Below are positions 8,976-19,100 of a stretch of DNA of 56,559 nt, one piece after another. The notes below the pieces were generated by a model that was not told the origin of the DNA, made no database searches, and saw only the letters and a program-made list of their open reading frames with translations. This stretch comes from an uncultured Flavobacteriaceae bacterium. Lineage in GTDB: Bacteria; Bacteroidota; Bacteroidia; Flavobacteriales; Flavobacteriaceae. Location of the stretch: assembly GCA_938029725.1 (NCBI GenBank), contig CALHGE010000034.1, forward strand, positions 1-56,559. Reading direction: 5' to 3'. A program made the translations under genes and the position numbers. Each line of letters starts with the position of its first letter. Position 1 is the stretch's first letter.

Positions 8976-10264
8976 TGTTTTCTCAATTTTGCTAAAATTC
9001 GCTCTACAAGGATTACCAAAATAAAAAATAACCAAAGCCAGGGAGTAAGTTGAAGTGTAGCAATTGTGCTTTTTAATCTTTCTCCGTCGTATGTCAGCGG
9101 TTGAAGTTCTTTCTCTGACACCACCCTTCTATCATTTGCATTTATAACATACTCCAAATCAGTATTTAAATCTAGAAGAGACCATAGTTTTACAGGAAGA
9201 TATTCCTTAATAATATTCTCACTATTCAATAATTCAGTCAGGTGAAAAATATTTTTTGCTGGTCCATTTTCAATCAACTGATTTGCAAACTCATTTGGTT
9301 GGTATCGCAACTGGTTTACTTTGGCATGTATTAGTTCCGTGTTCTCGAAGGAAATTATAGTATGATAATCATCAAGTTTGATGCTGTCTAAATTCTCAAA
9401 AGAATCTATTTCCAAGGGCCTATCTAAAAACTTAGAAATTCCCCGATACGCCGCTTTAAAATAGCTAATTTGTTCTAGTAAAGAATCTGTATTCACAATA
9501 CAAATACGTATGGGGTTGTTTTTCTTCAACAGCATCCAATCTTCACTGCCATGAGCTTTTAGACGAATGCTATCCCCTTTGAGATTTATTTCAACTAAGT
9601 CACTAGCAGAAGTAATCCGTTTCTTTTTAAAAGATAATGTTCTCTCGTCATTTGAAATAGAAAGAACTTCTACGGAAGCGTCCTTTTGCCGAACCGCGAT
9701 AGCTTTTTCCGTACCAAGATCAGGTTCAATAACAATCCACCTTGTATTTGCCTGAATAATAGGTCTTGCCCCTTTTATCCCTTTAACTAAGCCCTTCGAA
9801 AAAACAACAATACTGTCAGCAGGTAGTGATTTCATTTGTTGGGCAAGCTGCCAGTAGTTTAGAGCTTTAGAAGGCTTTACAACATCATAATCATCCCATT
9901 TAGGAAATCTGGTTTCAAGTATACGAACCGCTTCTTTAGGAATCGAATCTAGAATAGAACTCAAACGTTCGTCATTCAATAAACTCGGTTCTATAAGATA
10001 TTGGATAGTCAAGTTTTCTTTTACGCTCGTTATACGAGGTTCCGCAAGAATAAGAACTAGCAATAGTACCGTAAGAAGTCTTAAAAACAATAACCACAAC
10101 TCATTTATTCTGATACTGCTGGTTTGTTTTGGTTCAGAAGCTTGTAGTAATTTTATACTACCTACTTTGATGGTCTTCAATTTTTTACGACTCCATAAGT
10201 GTATCGCTAGAGGAAGTAGTAGCCCCAATAACCCCCATAAATATGTAGCGTTTGTGAATACCAT
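8972..10264 (-). CDS. BatA-like protein with aerotolerance-regulator N-terminal domain
   Basis: The 430-residue protein opens with the BatA N-terminal module: a membrane helix (about 8-23) followed by LAIHLWSRKK, the short cytoplasmic stretch GSIKLLQASEP, and a second helix (about 55-78) ending ILAEP. A long extracytoplasmic region follows and the protein closes with a third helix (LTPWLWLFFILVILVERIL). Unlike canonical BatA it has no clear von Willebrand A domain with a MIDAS motif, so it is a BatA-N relative. Its ATG directly abuts the stop of the DUF58 gene and its own stop overlaps the next start as ATGA, so it belongs to a coupled operon. Confidence 0.85.
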   Translation of the reverse strand: MVFTNATYLWGLLGLLLPLAIHLWSRKKLKTIKVGSIKLLQASEPKQTSSIRINELWLLFLRLLTVLLLVLILAEPRITSVKENLTIQYLIEPSLLNDERLSSILDSIPKEAVRILETRFPKWDDYDVVKPSKALNYWQLAQQMKSLPADSIVVFSKGLVKGIKGARPIIQANTRWIVIEPDLGTEKAIAVRQKDASVEVLSISNDERTLSFKKKRITSASDLVEINLKGDSIRLKAHGSEDWMLLKKNNPIRICIVNTDSLLEQISYFKAAYRGISKFLDRPLEIDSFENLDSIKLDDYHTIISFENTELIHAKVNQLRYQPNEFANQLIENGPAKNIFHLTELLNSENIIKEYLPVKLWSLLDLNTDLEYVINANDRRVVSEKELQPLTYDGERLKSTIATLQLTPWLWLFFILVILVERILAKLRKQ

Positions 10265-11161
10265 TTACATCAGATAGGTTCGTTGTTTTAAAAATAAGTT
10301 TAAAGCTTCGCTAATCGGATCATTGAGCTTGAACACATGATGTGATATACCATTTGAGAGCAATATATTTTTGGTAACGCCCATCGTTTGCTCAAGTGTC
10401 TTCAGGTAGTTACTTTTAGCAGATTTTGCATCTACCTTTACTTTAACACCCGTTTCAAGATCTTCGAAAACTACATCACCACTATAATTGAATTCAAGTT
10501 CGTTGGCACCCATAATTTGAAGCACAACAACTTCGTTTCTTGCTGTTTTTAAGTCTTTAATTTTTGAGGTTAATTCTGTTGTATCTTCATATAAATCTGT
10601 AACAAAAAATAGGAGTTCTTTGCGACTTCTATCATGTAACTTGTCAAATTTTAGTGTTTTTTTAGGCCATTTACCTTTGCCTTCAACTGCTATTAATTCG
10701 TATAAAAATCGTTTGTATTGCTGCTTTTGTAAAACAGGAAGAACTGTTTTTAAACTTTCATCATTCAATGCAAAGAGTCCAATCTTATCCCCTTGGTTTT
10801 GAGCTAATGAAGCTAATGAAGCAATGAGTACTTTAGCATATTCTAATTTTGTAAGTCCGTTCTCGCTATGCAACATAGACTTGCTTGCATCCAAAATAAA
10901 TTTCACGCTTATGTGGGTGTCAATTTCCGATTGCTTGATGTAATACCGACCCGAGCGAGCTAACATTTTCCAATCTAACAAACGAAGGTCATCACCAGAT
11001 TCATAGCCTCTGTACTGACTAAATTCCAAACCAGCTCCTACGCGCCGGCTGGTATTCAAGCCTGATAAATACCCGTCAACAACTACCCTAGCTATCAATG
11101 AAAGTCCGGATAGACTATTGATAATCTTGGGTTGTAGTAGTTCTCGGTAATCTTGTTTCAC
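10265..11161 (-). CDS. DUF58 protein, MoxR partner with von Willebrand A-like fold
   Basis: DUF58 proteins have a vWA-like domain and work with MoxR AAA+ ATPases, probably in assembly or activation of envelope proteins. The signature YRGYESGDDLRLLDWK lies at residues 50-65, and a MIDAS-like DASKSM at 91-96 suits metal-dependent partner binding. No signal peptide or convincing membrane helix is seen, so it is probably cytoplasmic. The 298-residue length is typical. The start codon is GTG at 11161, ten bases after the MoxR stop; no better in-frame start exists between the genes. The next gene begins immediately after its TAA. Confidence 0.93.
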   Translation of the reverse strand: MKQDYRELLQPKIINSLSGLSLIARVVVDGYLSGLNTSRRVGAGLEFSQYRGYESGDDLRLLDWKMLARSGRYYIKQSEIDTHISVKFILDASKSMLHSENGLTKLEYAKVLIASLASLAQNQGDKIGLFALNDESLKTVLPVLQKQQYKRFLYELIAVEGKGKWPKKTLKFDKLHDRSRKELLFFVTDLYEDTTELTSKIKDLKTARNEVVVLQIMGANELEFNYSGDVVFEDLETGVKVKVDAKSAKSNYLKTLEQTMGVTKNILLSNGISHHVFKLNDPISEALNLFLKQRTYLM

Positions 11162-11171
11162 AGTATGAATT

Positions 11172-12173
11172 TTATGAGGATAGCGTTATAGAATCTAACA
11201 AGTGTTTTGTAACGTCGTCTGAAGTAATTTCCTCCGCTTCGGCTTTGAAATTGATAATGATACGATGTCGAAGTACTGGAAATGCAACATGTTTCAAATC
11301 ATCTAGAGTAACTGCCAATCGCCCTGCTTGCAACGCTCTTGCTTTGGCAGTAAGAATCATTGCCTGACCCGCTCTTGGCCCTGCTCCCCAATTCACCCAT
11401 TCTCTCACATAGGCATTCGTTGTAGTATCAGGCCTTGTTGCTCTGACTATTTGGCTTACAAAATCGATCAGCTCGTCACTTATTGGTACTTCTCGCACCA
11501 GCTCTTGAAGGCGCTGTATTTCTTTACCCGTCAAAACACTTTTGACTTTTTCTTTTTTTGTACCTGTTGTACTTTTTAGAATCCTATTTTCTTCGGATGC
11601 ACTTGGGTAACCAATTTTAATATAGAGAAGAAAACGGTCTTGTTGAGCTTCTGGTAAAGGGAAAGTTCCAGACTGCTCGATAGGATTTTGTGTCGCTAGT
11701 ATAAAGAAAGGTCTATCTAAGGCATATGTTTTTCCTGAATACGTAACCTCAAACTCTTGCATGGCCTCTAAAAGAGCTGCTTGGGTTTTAGGCGGTGTTC
11801 TATTAATCTCATCAGCGAGAATAATGTTTGCGAATATGGGCCCCTTATTAAATTCAAAAAACTTCTTACCCGTGGTATGGTCTTCCTCTAAAATTTCAGT
11901 GCCTATAATATCTGAAGGCATTAAATCAGGTGTAAACTGTATTCTACTGAATTGTAAATCAATAGTTTGGGCTAATGTTTTTATCATCAAAGTCTTGGCC
12001 AGACCTGGTACTCCCTCTAAAAGCGCATGACCGCCTGCTAAGAAAGTTATAAGTAAGTGTTCAATAGTCTCCTCTTGGCCAATAATAACCTTGGCCATTT
12101 CTTTTTTTAAATCAACAAGCTTTCCTATTAGGGTTTCAACTTCTTGTTGTATTTCCTTCAAATGTTTATCCAT
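11172..12173 (-). CDS. MoxR-family AAA+ ATPase
   Basis: A 333-residue MoxR ATPase, a chaperone-like AAA+ protein that acts with vWA-domain partners. Walker A is GVPGLAKT at 54-61, Walker B is IILADEIN at 117-124, and sensor I is ATQNPIEQ, the hallmark MoxR string, followed by FPLPEAQQDRF. The C-terminal lid domain includes YVREWVNWGAGPRAGQ. It lies between DUF4159 and DUF58 genes with an 11-base gap to each, the classic Bacteroidota order, and the whole set (12805 down to 5003) is probably one transcription unit. Confidence 0.96.
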   Translation of the reverse strand: MDKHLKEIQQEVETLIGKLVDLKKEMAKVIIGQEETIEHLLITFLAGGHALLEGVPGLAKTLMIKTLAQTIDLQFSRIQFTPDLMPSDIIGTEILEEDHTTGKKFFEFNKGPIFANIILADEINRTPPKTQAALLEAMQEFEVTYSGKTYALDRPFFILATQNPIEQSGTFPLPEAQQDRFLLYIKIGYPSASEENRILKSTTGTKKEKVKSVLTGKEIQRLQELVREVPISDELIDFVSQIVRATRPDTTTNAYVREWVNWGAGPRAGQAMILTAKARALQAGRLAVTLDDLKHVAFPVLRHRIIINFKAEAEEITSDDVTKHLLDSITLSS

Positions 12174-12184
12174 CCAAATCCTTT

Positions 12185-12805
12185 TTAAGATGTAAGTGCA
12201 TACATCACAATGTTTACACCAAATCTGGTATTATCTATCTTGTACCAGCGTTTGTTTCTAAAATCATAATCCCATTCACAGCCGTAATCTTTATTGCTGT
12301 ATAAAACTCCTATTCTACCATTGATTTGAATCGCCTTTAAATATTCGTGCACCAAATCATCGCCCCAGCCATTTAGTTCTTGTGAAGTAGTTGGTGGGCC
12401 GTCTTCAAACTTGAAAAAACTGTGGTACACTTCATGAGTATTTGGAATTTTCTGTAGCTCTCCATCTCCAAAAATTTCTTCCATTTGCCTTTCGAAAGAC
12501 TTTGCAAATAAGCCGTCTATATCATGATTACAATCGTCTACAAAGACAAAACCGCCATTGTTTACATATTTTTCAAAGTTCTCTCTTTCCTTCTTTGTAA
12601 ACTGTACAAGCTTATGGCCTGAAAGGTAACAAAAGGGAGATTTGAAAATATCATCGCTAGCTAAAGTGATTATTTTTTCTTGCTTATCAACTGCGAGTGT
12701 TGTGTATTCAACTAAGGAGTTCAAAAGGTTTGAGGGCATGCGCTGATCCACATCCCAATCACCTGACTCATATTGTAATCTCGTAAAGAAAAATGCGTTG
12801 TTCAA
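12185..12805 (-). CDS. DUF4159 domain protein
   Basis: A 206-residue protein beginning with FFFTRLQYESGDWDVDQRM (residues 5-23), the typical opening of DUF4159 proteins encoded beside MoxR/DUF58 in Bacteroidota. It also contains GGFVFVDDCNHD and VLYSNKDYGCEWDYD. The fold is thought to be amidotransferase-like; no enzymatic role is established. The start is a TTG at 12805: an in-frame TAG lies two codons upstream and the first ATG (codon 23) would remove the conserved N terminus. No signal peptide is seen. As first gene of the operon, its weak start codon may hold down expression. Confidence 0.88.
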   Translation of the reverse strand: MNNAFFFTRLQYESGDWDVDQRMPSNLLNSLVEYTTLAVDKQEKIITLASDDIFKSPFCYLSGHKLVQFTKKERENFEKYVNNGGFVFVDDCNHDIDGLFAKSFERQMEEIFGDGELQKIPNTHEVYHSFFKFEDGPPTTSQELNGWGDDLVHEYLKAIQINGRIGVLYSNKDYGCEWDYDFRNKRWYKIDNTRFGVNIVMYALTS

Positions 12806-12849
12806 ATTCTAAATCTAAAATAACTTCAAGGGAATTGTACCGATATAAA

Positions 12850-12886
12850 AAAGAATCTCCGAGGCAGAAAGCATCGGAGATTCTTT
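12850..12886 (-). terminator. Rho-independent terminator after tldE
   Basis: A perfect 13-base-pair stem (12850-12862 with 12874-12886; arm AAAGAATCTCCGA) with an 11-base loop. On the minus strand it is followed by TTTTTTATATCG, so it should end the tldD-tldE transcript and isolate it from the DUF4159/MoxR operon. Confidence 0.9.
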
Positions 12887-12903
12887 AAGTATTTCGAAAC
12901 GGA

Positions 12904-14217
12904 TTAAACCGCGTCTGATAAGCTAGTAAAGGTGAAATCTCTGATTTTCATATACGGAATCAAATTACCATCAACACGAACTTGCTGACCTAAAGTCTCC
13001 AAATTATTCAACATAATAATCGGGCTCTCATTAAACCTAAAATTCTTAACAGGGTATTTAATAACTCCGTTTTCAATATAAAAAGTTCCATCTCTAGTCA
13101 AACCAGTATATAATAATGTTTGTGGATCAACCGAGCGAATGTACCATAAACGGGTTACTAAGATTCCTTTCTTGGTACTCTTGATTAAATCCTCTAGAGA
13201 ATCATCACCACCCGCCATAATAAAATTACTAGGAAACGGAACGGGTTCAACCCCTTTCTCTTTGGCCCAAAATCGACCATAAGCAAGGTTTTTAACAATA
13301 CCATCTTCAATCCAAGTTGTTTTCTTCAAAGGCTGACCTGCGCCGTTCCAAGTAGCACCAGGCACCGCAGGATTCAATGGGTCTGACCAAAGTTTTACCC
13401 GCTCATCAACAATTTTTTCGCCTATTTTATTGCCTCCCTCCTTTGACATAAAACTTCTTCCCTCATCTGCAGTTCTAGCATTCATCGCTCTGCCTAAACC
13501 ACTTAAAAGACCTAAACCTGCTGAAGGTTCTAAGATTACCGTATACTTTCCTGGTTCGATGGCTTTTGCTTCTCGAGAGCGTACCGCTTTATCTATAGCA
13601 ACTTTCGACGCCTCAGCAGAATCAAATTTACTCACATCATTAACATCACGCGTTACCCAACCAGAACCAGTACCATCGTTTGTGCGCATGGTAACGGTGA
13701 ATTCAAGATTCGTTTCTTTGTTATAGGCGAACAGCCCTTTTGAATTAAGCATCGCACTAAAACTAGCTGAATCATTTAAAAAACCAGCAGCCGTAACATC
13801 TTGGCTGGCTGCAGGTGCTATACTACTATTCGCAACCTCAGCACGAAAATCAGGCGTGATATTAGCGGTCTCCTCTACATAATTAATTGCATTGTCATAA
13901 ACTTGTGGCCCTAAGGGGCCCATAAATTCAGGATTCTCTGGAGAAAGTTTGGCAAGTTCCTCAGATCTTGCTACTACTCTTTTCAATGATTCATCATCGA
14001 ATTCATCGATGGTTGCCGTACCCGATTGCTTTCCAAAATTAGATTGCACTACCAAGGTCTGATTTGATCGATGCCCTGCTGTAGACACTGAATTACGTGC
14101 ATAGCGAATATTACCGCTTTCACTACCATCTAAATTTATTTCACAAGCATCAGCTTTGGAAAAGCTCAAGGCTTTCTCCATTACTTTTCTTGCTTCTTCT
14201 TCTGTATATATTGCCAT
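12904..14217 (-). CDS. TldE/PmbA-family subunit of the TldD/TldE metalloprotease
   Basis: TldD and TldE form a heterodimeric zinc protease; TldE is the subunit without the metal site and shapes the substrate tunnel. This 437-residue protein starts MAIYTEEEARKVMEKAL and carries family segments such as IRYARNSVSTAGHRS, EPGKYTVILEPSAGLGLL and YTGLTRDGTFYIENG; the HExxxH motif of TldD is absent at the matching position, as expected. I start at the ATG at 14217. A longer in-frame extension to 14319 overlaps the end of the upstream tldD-like gene and encodes unrelated hydrophobic sequence. The 28-base gap to the upstream partner and the shared terminator support one operon. Confidence 0.9.
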   Translation of the reverse strand: MAIYTEEEARKVMEKALSFSKADACEINLDGSESGNIRYARNSVSTAGHRSNQTLVVQSNFGKQSGTATIDEFDDESLKRVVARSEELAKLSPENPEFMGPLGPQVYDNAINYVEETANITPDFRAEVANSSIAPAASQDVTAAGFLNDSASFSAMLNSKGLFAYNKETNLEFTVTMRTNDGTGSGWVTRDVNDVSKFDSAEASKVAIDKAVRSREAKAIEPGKYTVILEPSAGLGLLSGLGRAMNARTADEGRSFMSKEGGNKIGEKIVDERVKLWSDPLNPAVPGATWNGAGQPLKKTTWIEDGIVKNLAYGRFWAKEKGVEPVPFPSNFIMAGGDDSLEDLIKSTKKGILVTRLWYIRSVDPQTLLYTGLTRDGTFYIENGVIKYPVKNFRFNESPIIMLNNLETLGQQVRVDGNLIPYMKIRDFTFTSLSDAV

Positions 14218-14245
14218 TATAATTGTCTTTAAGTGAAACTGGAGA

Positions 14246-15886
14246 TTAAACCGATCTACCCGTATTAATAACATTAATGTCATTAAATCGTGTAGTAGAA
14301 CTACCATGAGAAACCGCACTCACCTGCGGTGGTTGGCCTTTTCCGTCAAAGAATGACCCCATCAAGCGGTAATCACTCTTATCACAAATCTTAGCACAAG
14401 AATTCCAAAATTCCTGTGTGTTCGATTGATAAGCAACGTCATTCAACATACCTACAATCTCTCCATTCTTAATTTCATAGAAAACAGTACCACCAAATTG
14501 GAAGTTGTACCGTTGCTGGTCAATCGAATATGAACCTCGTCCCACGATGTAGATTCCCTTTTCAACATCTTTGATCATATCACTTACCGAATATGGCTCA
14601 TTTCCAGCTTCTAAAGAAATATTAGGCATTCTTTGGAATTGTACATCGTTCCAACTCTGCGCATAACAGCAACCATGAGATTCATCTTGATCAATCATTT
14701 TAACTTGATCTCGAATTGCTTGGTAATTCACTAAGACTCCATTTCGAATGATATCCCATTGTTTACAAGGCACACCTTCATCATCATAGCCTACAGCACC
14801 TAATGAACCTACTTGCGTTTTATCAGCAACAATGTTCACGATATCGCTGCCGTATTTGAAATTCTTTGATTTCCATTTATCAATTGTTGCAAAGCTTGTA
14901 CCTGCGTAGTTGGCTTCATAACCCAAGACACGATCAAGTTCAGTTGGGTGACCTACAGATTCATGTATGGTCAAACCTAAATGATTCGGTTCTAAAACAA
15001 GATCATATTTACCAGGATCTACTGATTTAGCAGTCAGCATTTCTTTTGCCTGTTGTGCAGCAATAGTTGCATCTTCGACCATATCGTAACTATTACGATA
15101 CAATTTAAGACCCGCGGCACCTTCTAATTTTTCGGACGCTAATCCGTCCATATATTCATACCCCATTCCCATAGGAGCACTCATTGCTTGTCTTGTCTTG
15201 AATTTACCTTCAGCTTGATCAACTGCGGTAACTCCGAAAGTGGGCCAAATACGATGTACATCTTGGTCAATATAAGAGCCATCGGTAGAAGCAAAATACT
15301 TTTGCTCATTAACCATGAAGAGAGCGGAGTTTACGAAGTTCGCTCCGTTATCTAGTGCAGCTGCATTGGCATTAAGTAATAAATCTACCTTTTCAGAAAC
15401 AGGTACATTTTTAAAATCTTTCTGAATCGGTGTTTTCCATGAAACCTCTCCTTGCCCAGAAACTGGTGCCAAGACAACCGGTTCCTTTTGGAACTTAGAA
15501 TTGGCCTTTGCAATTGCTACCGCTTGTTGTGTAGCTTTTTGTATTCCATCTTCGGAAACGTCGTTGGTTGAAGCGAAGCCCCATGTTCCATTAGCAATTA
15601 CGCGAATTCCGATTCCGAAAGATTCGGTATTCACTACATTTTGAACCTTGTCTTCACGAGTGAATACATATTGGTTCAAATACCGACCGATGCGAGCATC
15701 GGCATAGGTAGCACCCATAGATTTTGCCGTATTAAGGGCAACATCAGCCATGCGTTTTTTTACAATAATATCCATACCAGGGGCTAATAATGCCTCAGCT
15801 ACAATAGAATTACCCATCATAGATGTGGGCAACAATAATGCACCTGCCCCTAATCCGGACATTTGAACAAAATCTCTTCTTTTCAT
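14246..15886 (-). CDS. TldD-family zinc metalloprotease subunit with Tat-like signal
   Basis: The catalytic partner of the TldD/TldE pair, 546 residues. The zinc motif is HESVGH at 308-313 (HExxxH), with a Cys-containing segment near the C terminus (NSCAKICDKSDYR) where the third TldD metal ligand normally lies. The N terminus reads MKRRDFVQMSGLGAGALLLP, a twin-arginine followed by a hydrophobic stretch as in Tat signals, so this protein may be exported folded, unlike E. coli TldD. Its partner lacks any signal and could travel as a hitchhiker. In E. coli the pair matures microcin B17 and degrades CcdA; the substrate here is unknown. Confidence 0.92.
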   Translation of the reverse strand: MKRRDFVQMSGLGAGALLLPTSMMGNSIVAEALLAPGMDIIVKKRMADVALNTAKSMGATYADARIGRYLNQYVFTREDKVQNVVNTESFGIGIRVIANGTWGFASTNDVSEDGIQKATQQAVAIAKANSKFQKEPVVLAPVSGQGEVSWKTPIQKDFKNVPVSEKVDLLLNANAAALDNGANFVNSALFMVNEQKYFASTDGSYIDQDVHRIWPTFGVTAVDQAEGKFKTRQAMSAPMGMGYEYMDGLASEKLEGAAGLKLYRNSYDMVEDATIAAQQAKEMLTAKSVDPGKYDLVLEPNHLGLTIHESVGHPTELDRVLGYEANYAGTSFATIDKWKSKNFKYGSDIVNIVADKTQVGSLGAVGYDDEGVPCKQWDIIRNGVLVNYQAIRDQVKMIDQDESHGCCYAQSWNDVQFQRMPNISLEAGNEPYSVSDMIKDVEKGIYIVGRGSYSIDQQRYNFQFGGTVFYEIKNGEIVGMLNDVAYQSNTQEFWNSCAKICDKSDYRLMGSFFDGKGQPPQVSAVSHGSSTTRFNDINVINTGRSV

Positions 15887-16107
15887 GTGTGTCTGTTTTT
15901 TGATTAATTATTAGCCCTTGTATTTTTTAAGCAATGACCATTTAAAAAAAAACGATTCATCATCACGTAAAAGCTAATGCTACAAGATAAGCAAAAGAGC
16001 TAATTCAAGTAAAGAGAAAATTGAGCGTATCTTAAATTTAAAGATAACTTTAACAAAAAAAGATGTTTTAAAATACCCTTTACTTAAGAGAAGTTGTTTT
16101 TAAAGAA
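15887..16107. other. Upstream region of the tldD-like gene
   Basis: AT-rich non-coding sequence between the tldD-like start and the terminator of the giant gene. It must carry the tldD promoter, but I cannot identify a convincing TTTG / TAnnTTTG pair on the minus strand. No small gene is visible. Confidence 0.4.
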
Positions 16108-16139
16108 AAAACCCTGTGAATCTAAATCCACAGGGTTTT
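16108..16139 (-). terminator. Rho-independent terminator after the 3238-residue protein gene
   Basis: An 11-base-pair perfect stem (AAAACCCTGTG at 16108-16118 with 16129-16139) and a 10-base loop. On the minus strand it runs into TTTTTTC. It lies about 30 bases after the stop of the giant gene. Confidence 0.9.
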
Positions 16140-16171
16140 CTGTTAACTATGTCTTTGAGCTAATAAAAATA

Positions 16172-19100
16172 TTAATTTTCGAGAACAACTTTTAGGTACA
16201 GCGTTTCACTATTTTCAATATGTATTTGTACCACATATATACCGTTTCTAACATTCTGAATAGGCAGCTCAACTCCGTCTCTTGTAACTACAATTTCTGA
16301 TTTATCAAAGCTAACTACTAGTTTACCTGCAAGATCATATAGCCCCATATATAAGACCTCCTTTGCGGCGTTTGAAAGTCTAAGCCCTATAAAATCACTT
16401 GCTGGATTTGGATATAGGTAAGTAGCATCAATTTGATCTTCAGCGTTTTGGATAGCACTACTTGTAGAGCTTTCATTGCCTAAGGCTTCATTGGTATTAG
16501 AATCAAACCGCGTATTAGAACTTCTAGCGGAACTTCCTTCATCGAAGACTCTAATATTATCAATGGTATAGAACTCATTAGTTGTGCTCACATCAGATGC
16601 AATTATAATTTGTACTGTAGTACCCAAAAGCCCTGAAACCGTGAAGGTCTGGGCTGATATATCATCGTTTACAGATCCAAACAATACCTGAGGTCCGCCA
16701 TCCAAAACATAATATGCATTCACAAAATCGGCAGGCTCCTTCCGATTATCAGCATCGTCAACATCAACTGAAAGTGTGATCGTTCCGCTAATCGGAATAA
16801 TCTCAGAGGTCCATTCCCCAGGCGATGCACTGTTGCCACTTGTCAAAAAGATACCATTAGATACTTCAAAGGTACCCGCATCTCTAATTGAGGTCCATGC
16901 CGTAGCCCCTGTATCAGAAGTAGCGCCATTGGATAGATCCTCAAAATCTTCGAACCAAACTATACCACCCGTTTGTATATCGCTGTAATTAGCTGTAAGC
17001 AAAGTGTTCGAAGCCTGCATTGTTATCGTGGTAGCAGCACTATTCACATCTGAAACTCCGGAAATATCACCAGTCCAAATATCGAATTCCTGACCTTCCG
17101 GAGCGGCATCTGCACTAATATTCACAACTGTTCCCGCCTCATATGCTCCATCTCCATTTCCGTTATCGACGGTTAAATCGTATTCCGTGATTCCTGTAGG
17201 CGATCCGAATACCGTTATATTATCAATCGTATAGAATTCAGTAGTTGTACTCACATCAGACGCTATTATAATTTGTAAGGTACTGCCCGAAAGACCAGAA
17301 ACCGTAAAGGTCTGGGCTGATATATCATCGTTTACAGATCCAAACAATACCTGAGGCCCGCCATCCAAAATGTAATATGCCTTCACAAAATCTGCAGGTT
17401 CTTTATTATTGTCGGCATCGTCAACATCGACAGCTATAGAAATAGTTCCGTTAATGGGTATCACTTCAGAGGTCCATACTCCAGGGGCCGAACTATTGCC
17501 ATTCGTTAAAAAGCTGCCGTTCGATACTTCAAACGTACCAGAATCCCTAAATGAAGTCCAAGCAGTAGCACCAGTATCAGAAGTTGCCCCATTGGAAAGG
17601 TCTTCGAAGTCTTCTAGCCAGACAACTCCAACCGTCGGTATATCGCGATACGTTGCCGTAACCGCTGTATTAGAAGCAGGTATAGCCATCGTAGTTGATG
17701 GCGTATTAACATCAAAAATACCAGAAACATCACCGGTCCAGATATCAAACTCTTGACCAGATGGCGCTACATCTGCACTGATGTTCACAGATGCACCAAC
17801 TTCATATGAGCCATCTCCACTGCCTTTATTGACTATTAAATCGTATTCCGTGATTGCTATAGATTCACCAAACACGCTTATATTATCAATAGTATAAAAT
17901 TCATTCGTCGTGCTCACATCAGCGGTTATTATAATCTGTACCGTAGCACCTGAAAGTCCGGATACCGTAAGAGTTTGTGCTGAAATATCATCGCTTACCG
18001 ATCCAAACAATACCTGAGGCCCGCCATCCAAAACATAATATGCGTTCACAAAATCTGCTGGTTCCTTACGATTATCAGCATCGTCGACATCAACTGAAAT
18101 AGAAATCGTTCCGCTAACGGCTATCACTTCAGAGGTCCATACCCCAGGCGATGCGCTGTTGCCATTCGTTAAAAAACTACCATTTGACACTTCAAACCTA
18201 CCGGCATCTCTAACGGCCGCCCAGGCGGTATCACCATTGTCAGAAGTAGCTCCGTTGGGTAAATTCTCAAAATCTTCAAACCAAATAAGACCCGTGGTAG
18301 CTTCAGTAACGGTCCATTCAAATTGTAAAGTTGCCCCCTGAGAATCTAATTTATTTGCCGTAATAGTTACGGTATAAATTCCGTCATTGTTCACGCCGGC
18401 AGAGGCCGCATTTTGACCTATGGTACCTGAAATAGTACCATTCACTGCATCTATGCTAATACCACTAGGTTGGCCAGATATTTCAAAAGTGTAGATGTCA
18501 TATGGATTTCCATTATTTGCTGTAAGGGGTATTGAAATAATATCTTCTGCTTCTAAATTAAACTGATTCACTATGGGATCTACTGTAATAGGCAGATACG
18601 ATTCCTTAGTCGCCAATTGCAACCATCTTGTTGCTAGTGTCAGGTTACTGGTTCCGTTCACACCTCCACTAGAGACTATTAACCTATCACCAAATGGGTG
18701 CGCCACCGGTGCCATCAAATTCTCAGGCAAAACGCATAATTCTGTCCATACGTTTAATTGCGGGTCATATTGGGTAATCTCATTAAAAAAGCTACTCCCT
18801 TTTCTACCCCCTACAATTAGTATGTCACCATTATGAACTGATGTACCAGGCTCGAAATGAGATCTTTCCTCAGGAAGATCTGAAAGCTTAGTCCATTGAT
18901 CAGTGGCCGGGTCATAGCCATGCAGCAGTTTGGTATCTTGAGTAGAAGTATCATGACCAAATTGCCCTCCGATAGCATAGACAACACCATTAACGCTCTC
19001 AGCGCTATGATGGTTTCTAGGGTTTGGCAATGGTGTAGCCGTTACCCAGCCTGCTTCAATATTCGCCAAATCAAGAACATAATGATCGCCAGTATCTGTC

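Noticed and set aside
8976..9035. Longer N terminus for the DUF4175-like protein
   Set aside because: The extra 20 residues lie within the upstream BatA-like gene; the ATG at 8975 forms a standard ATGA overlap.
14218..14319. Longer N terminus for the TldE-like protein
   Set aside because: It would overlap the end of the upstream tldD-like gene and encodes hydrophobic sequence unlike the family.
16545..18290. Regular repeats resembling a CRISPR or satellite array
   Set aside because: The 663-base units are in frame, encode protein modules of one open gene and lack short repeat-spacer structure; the same holds for the 264-base array at 45065-46125.
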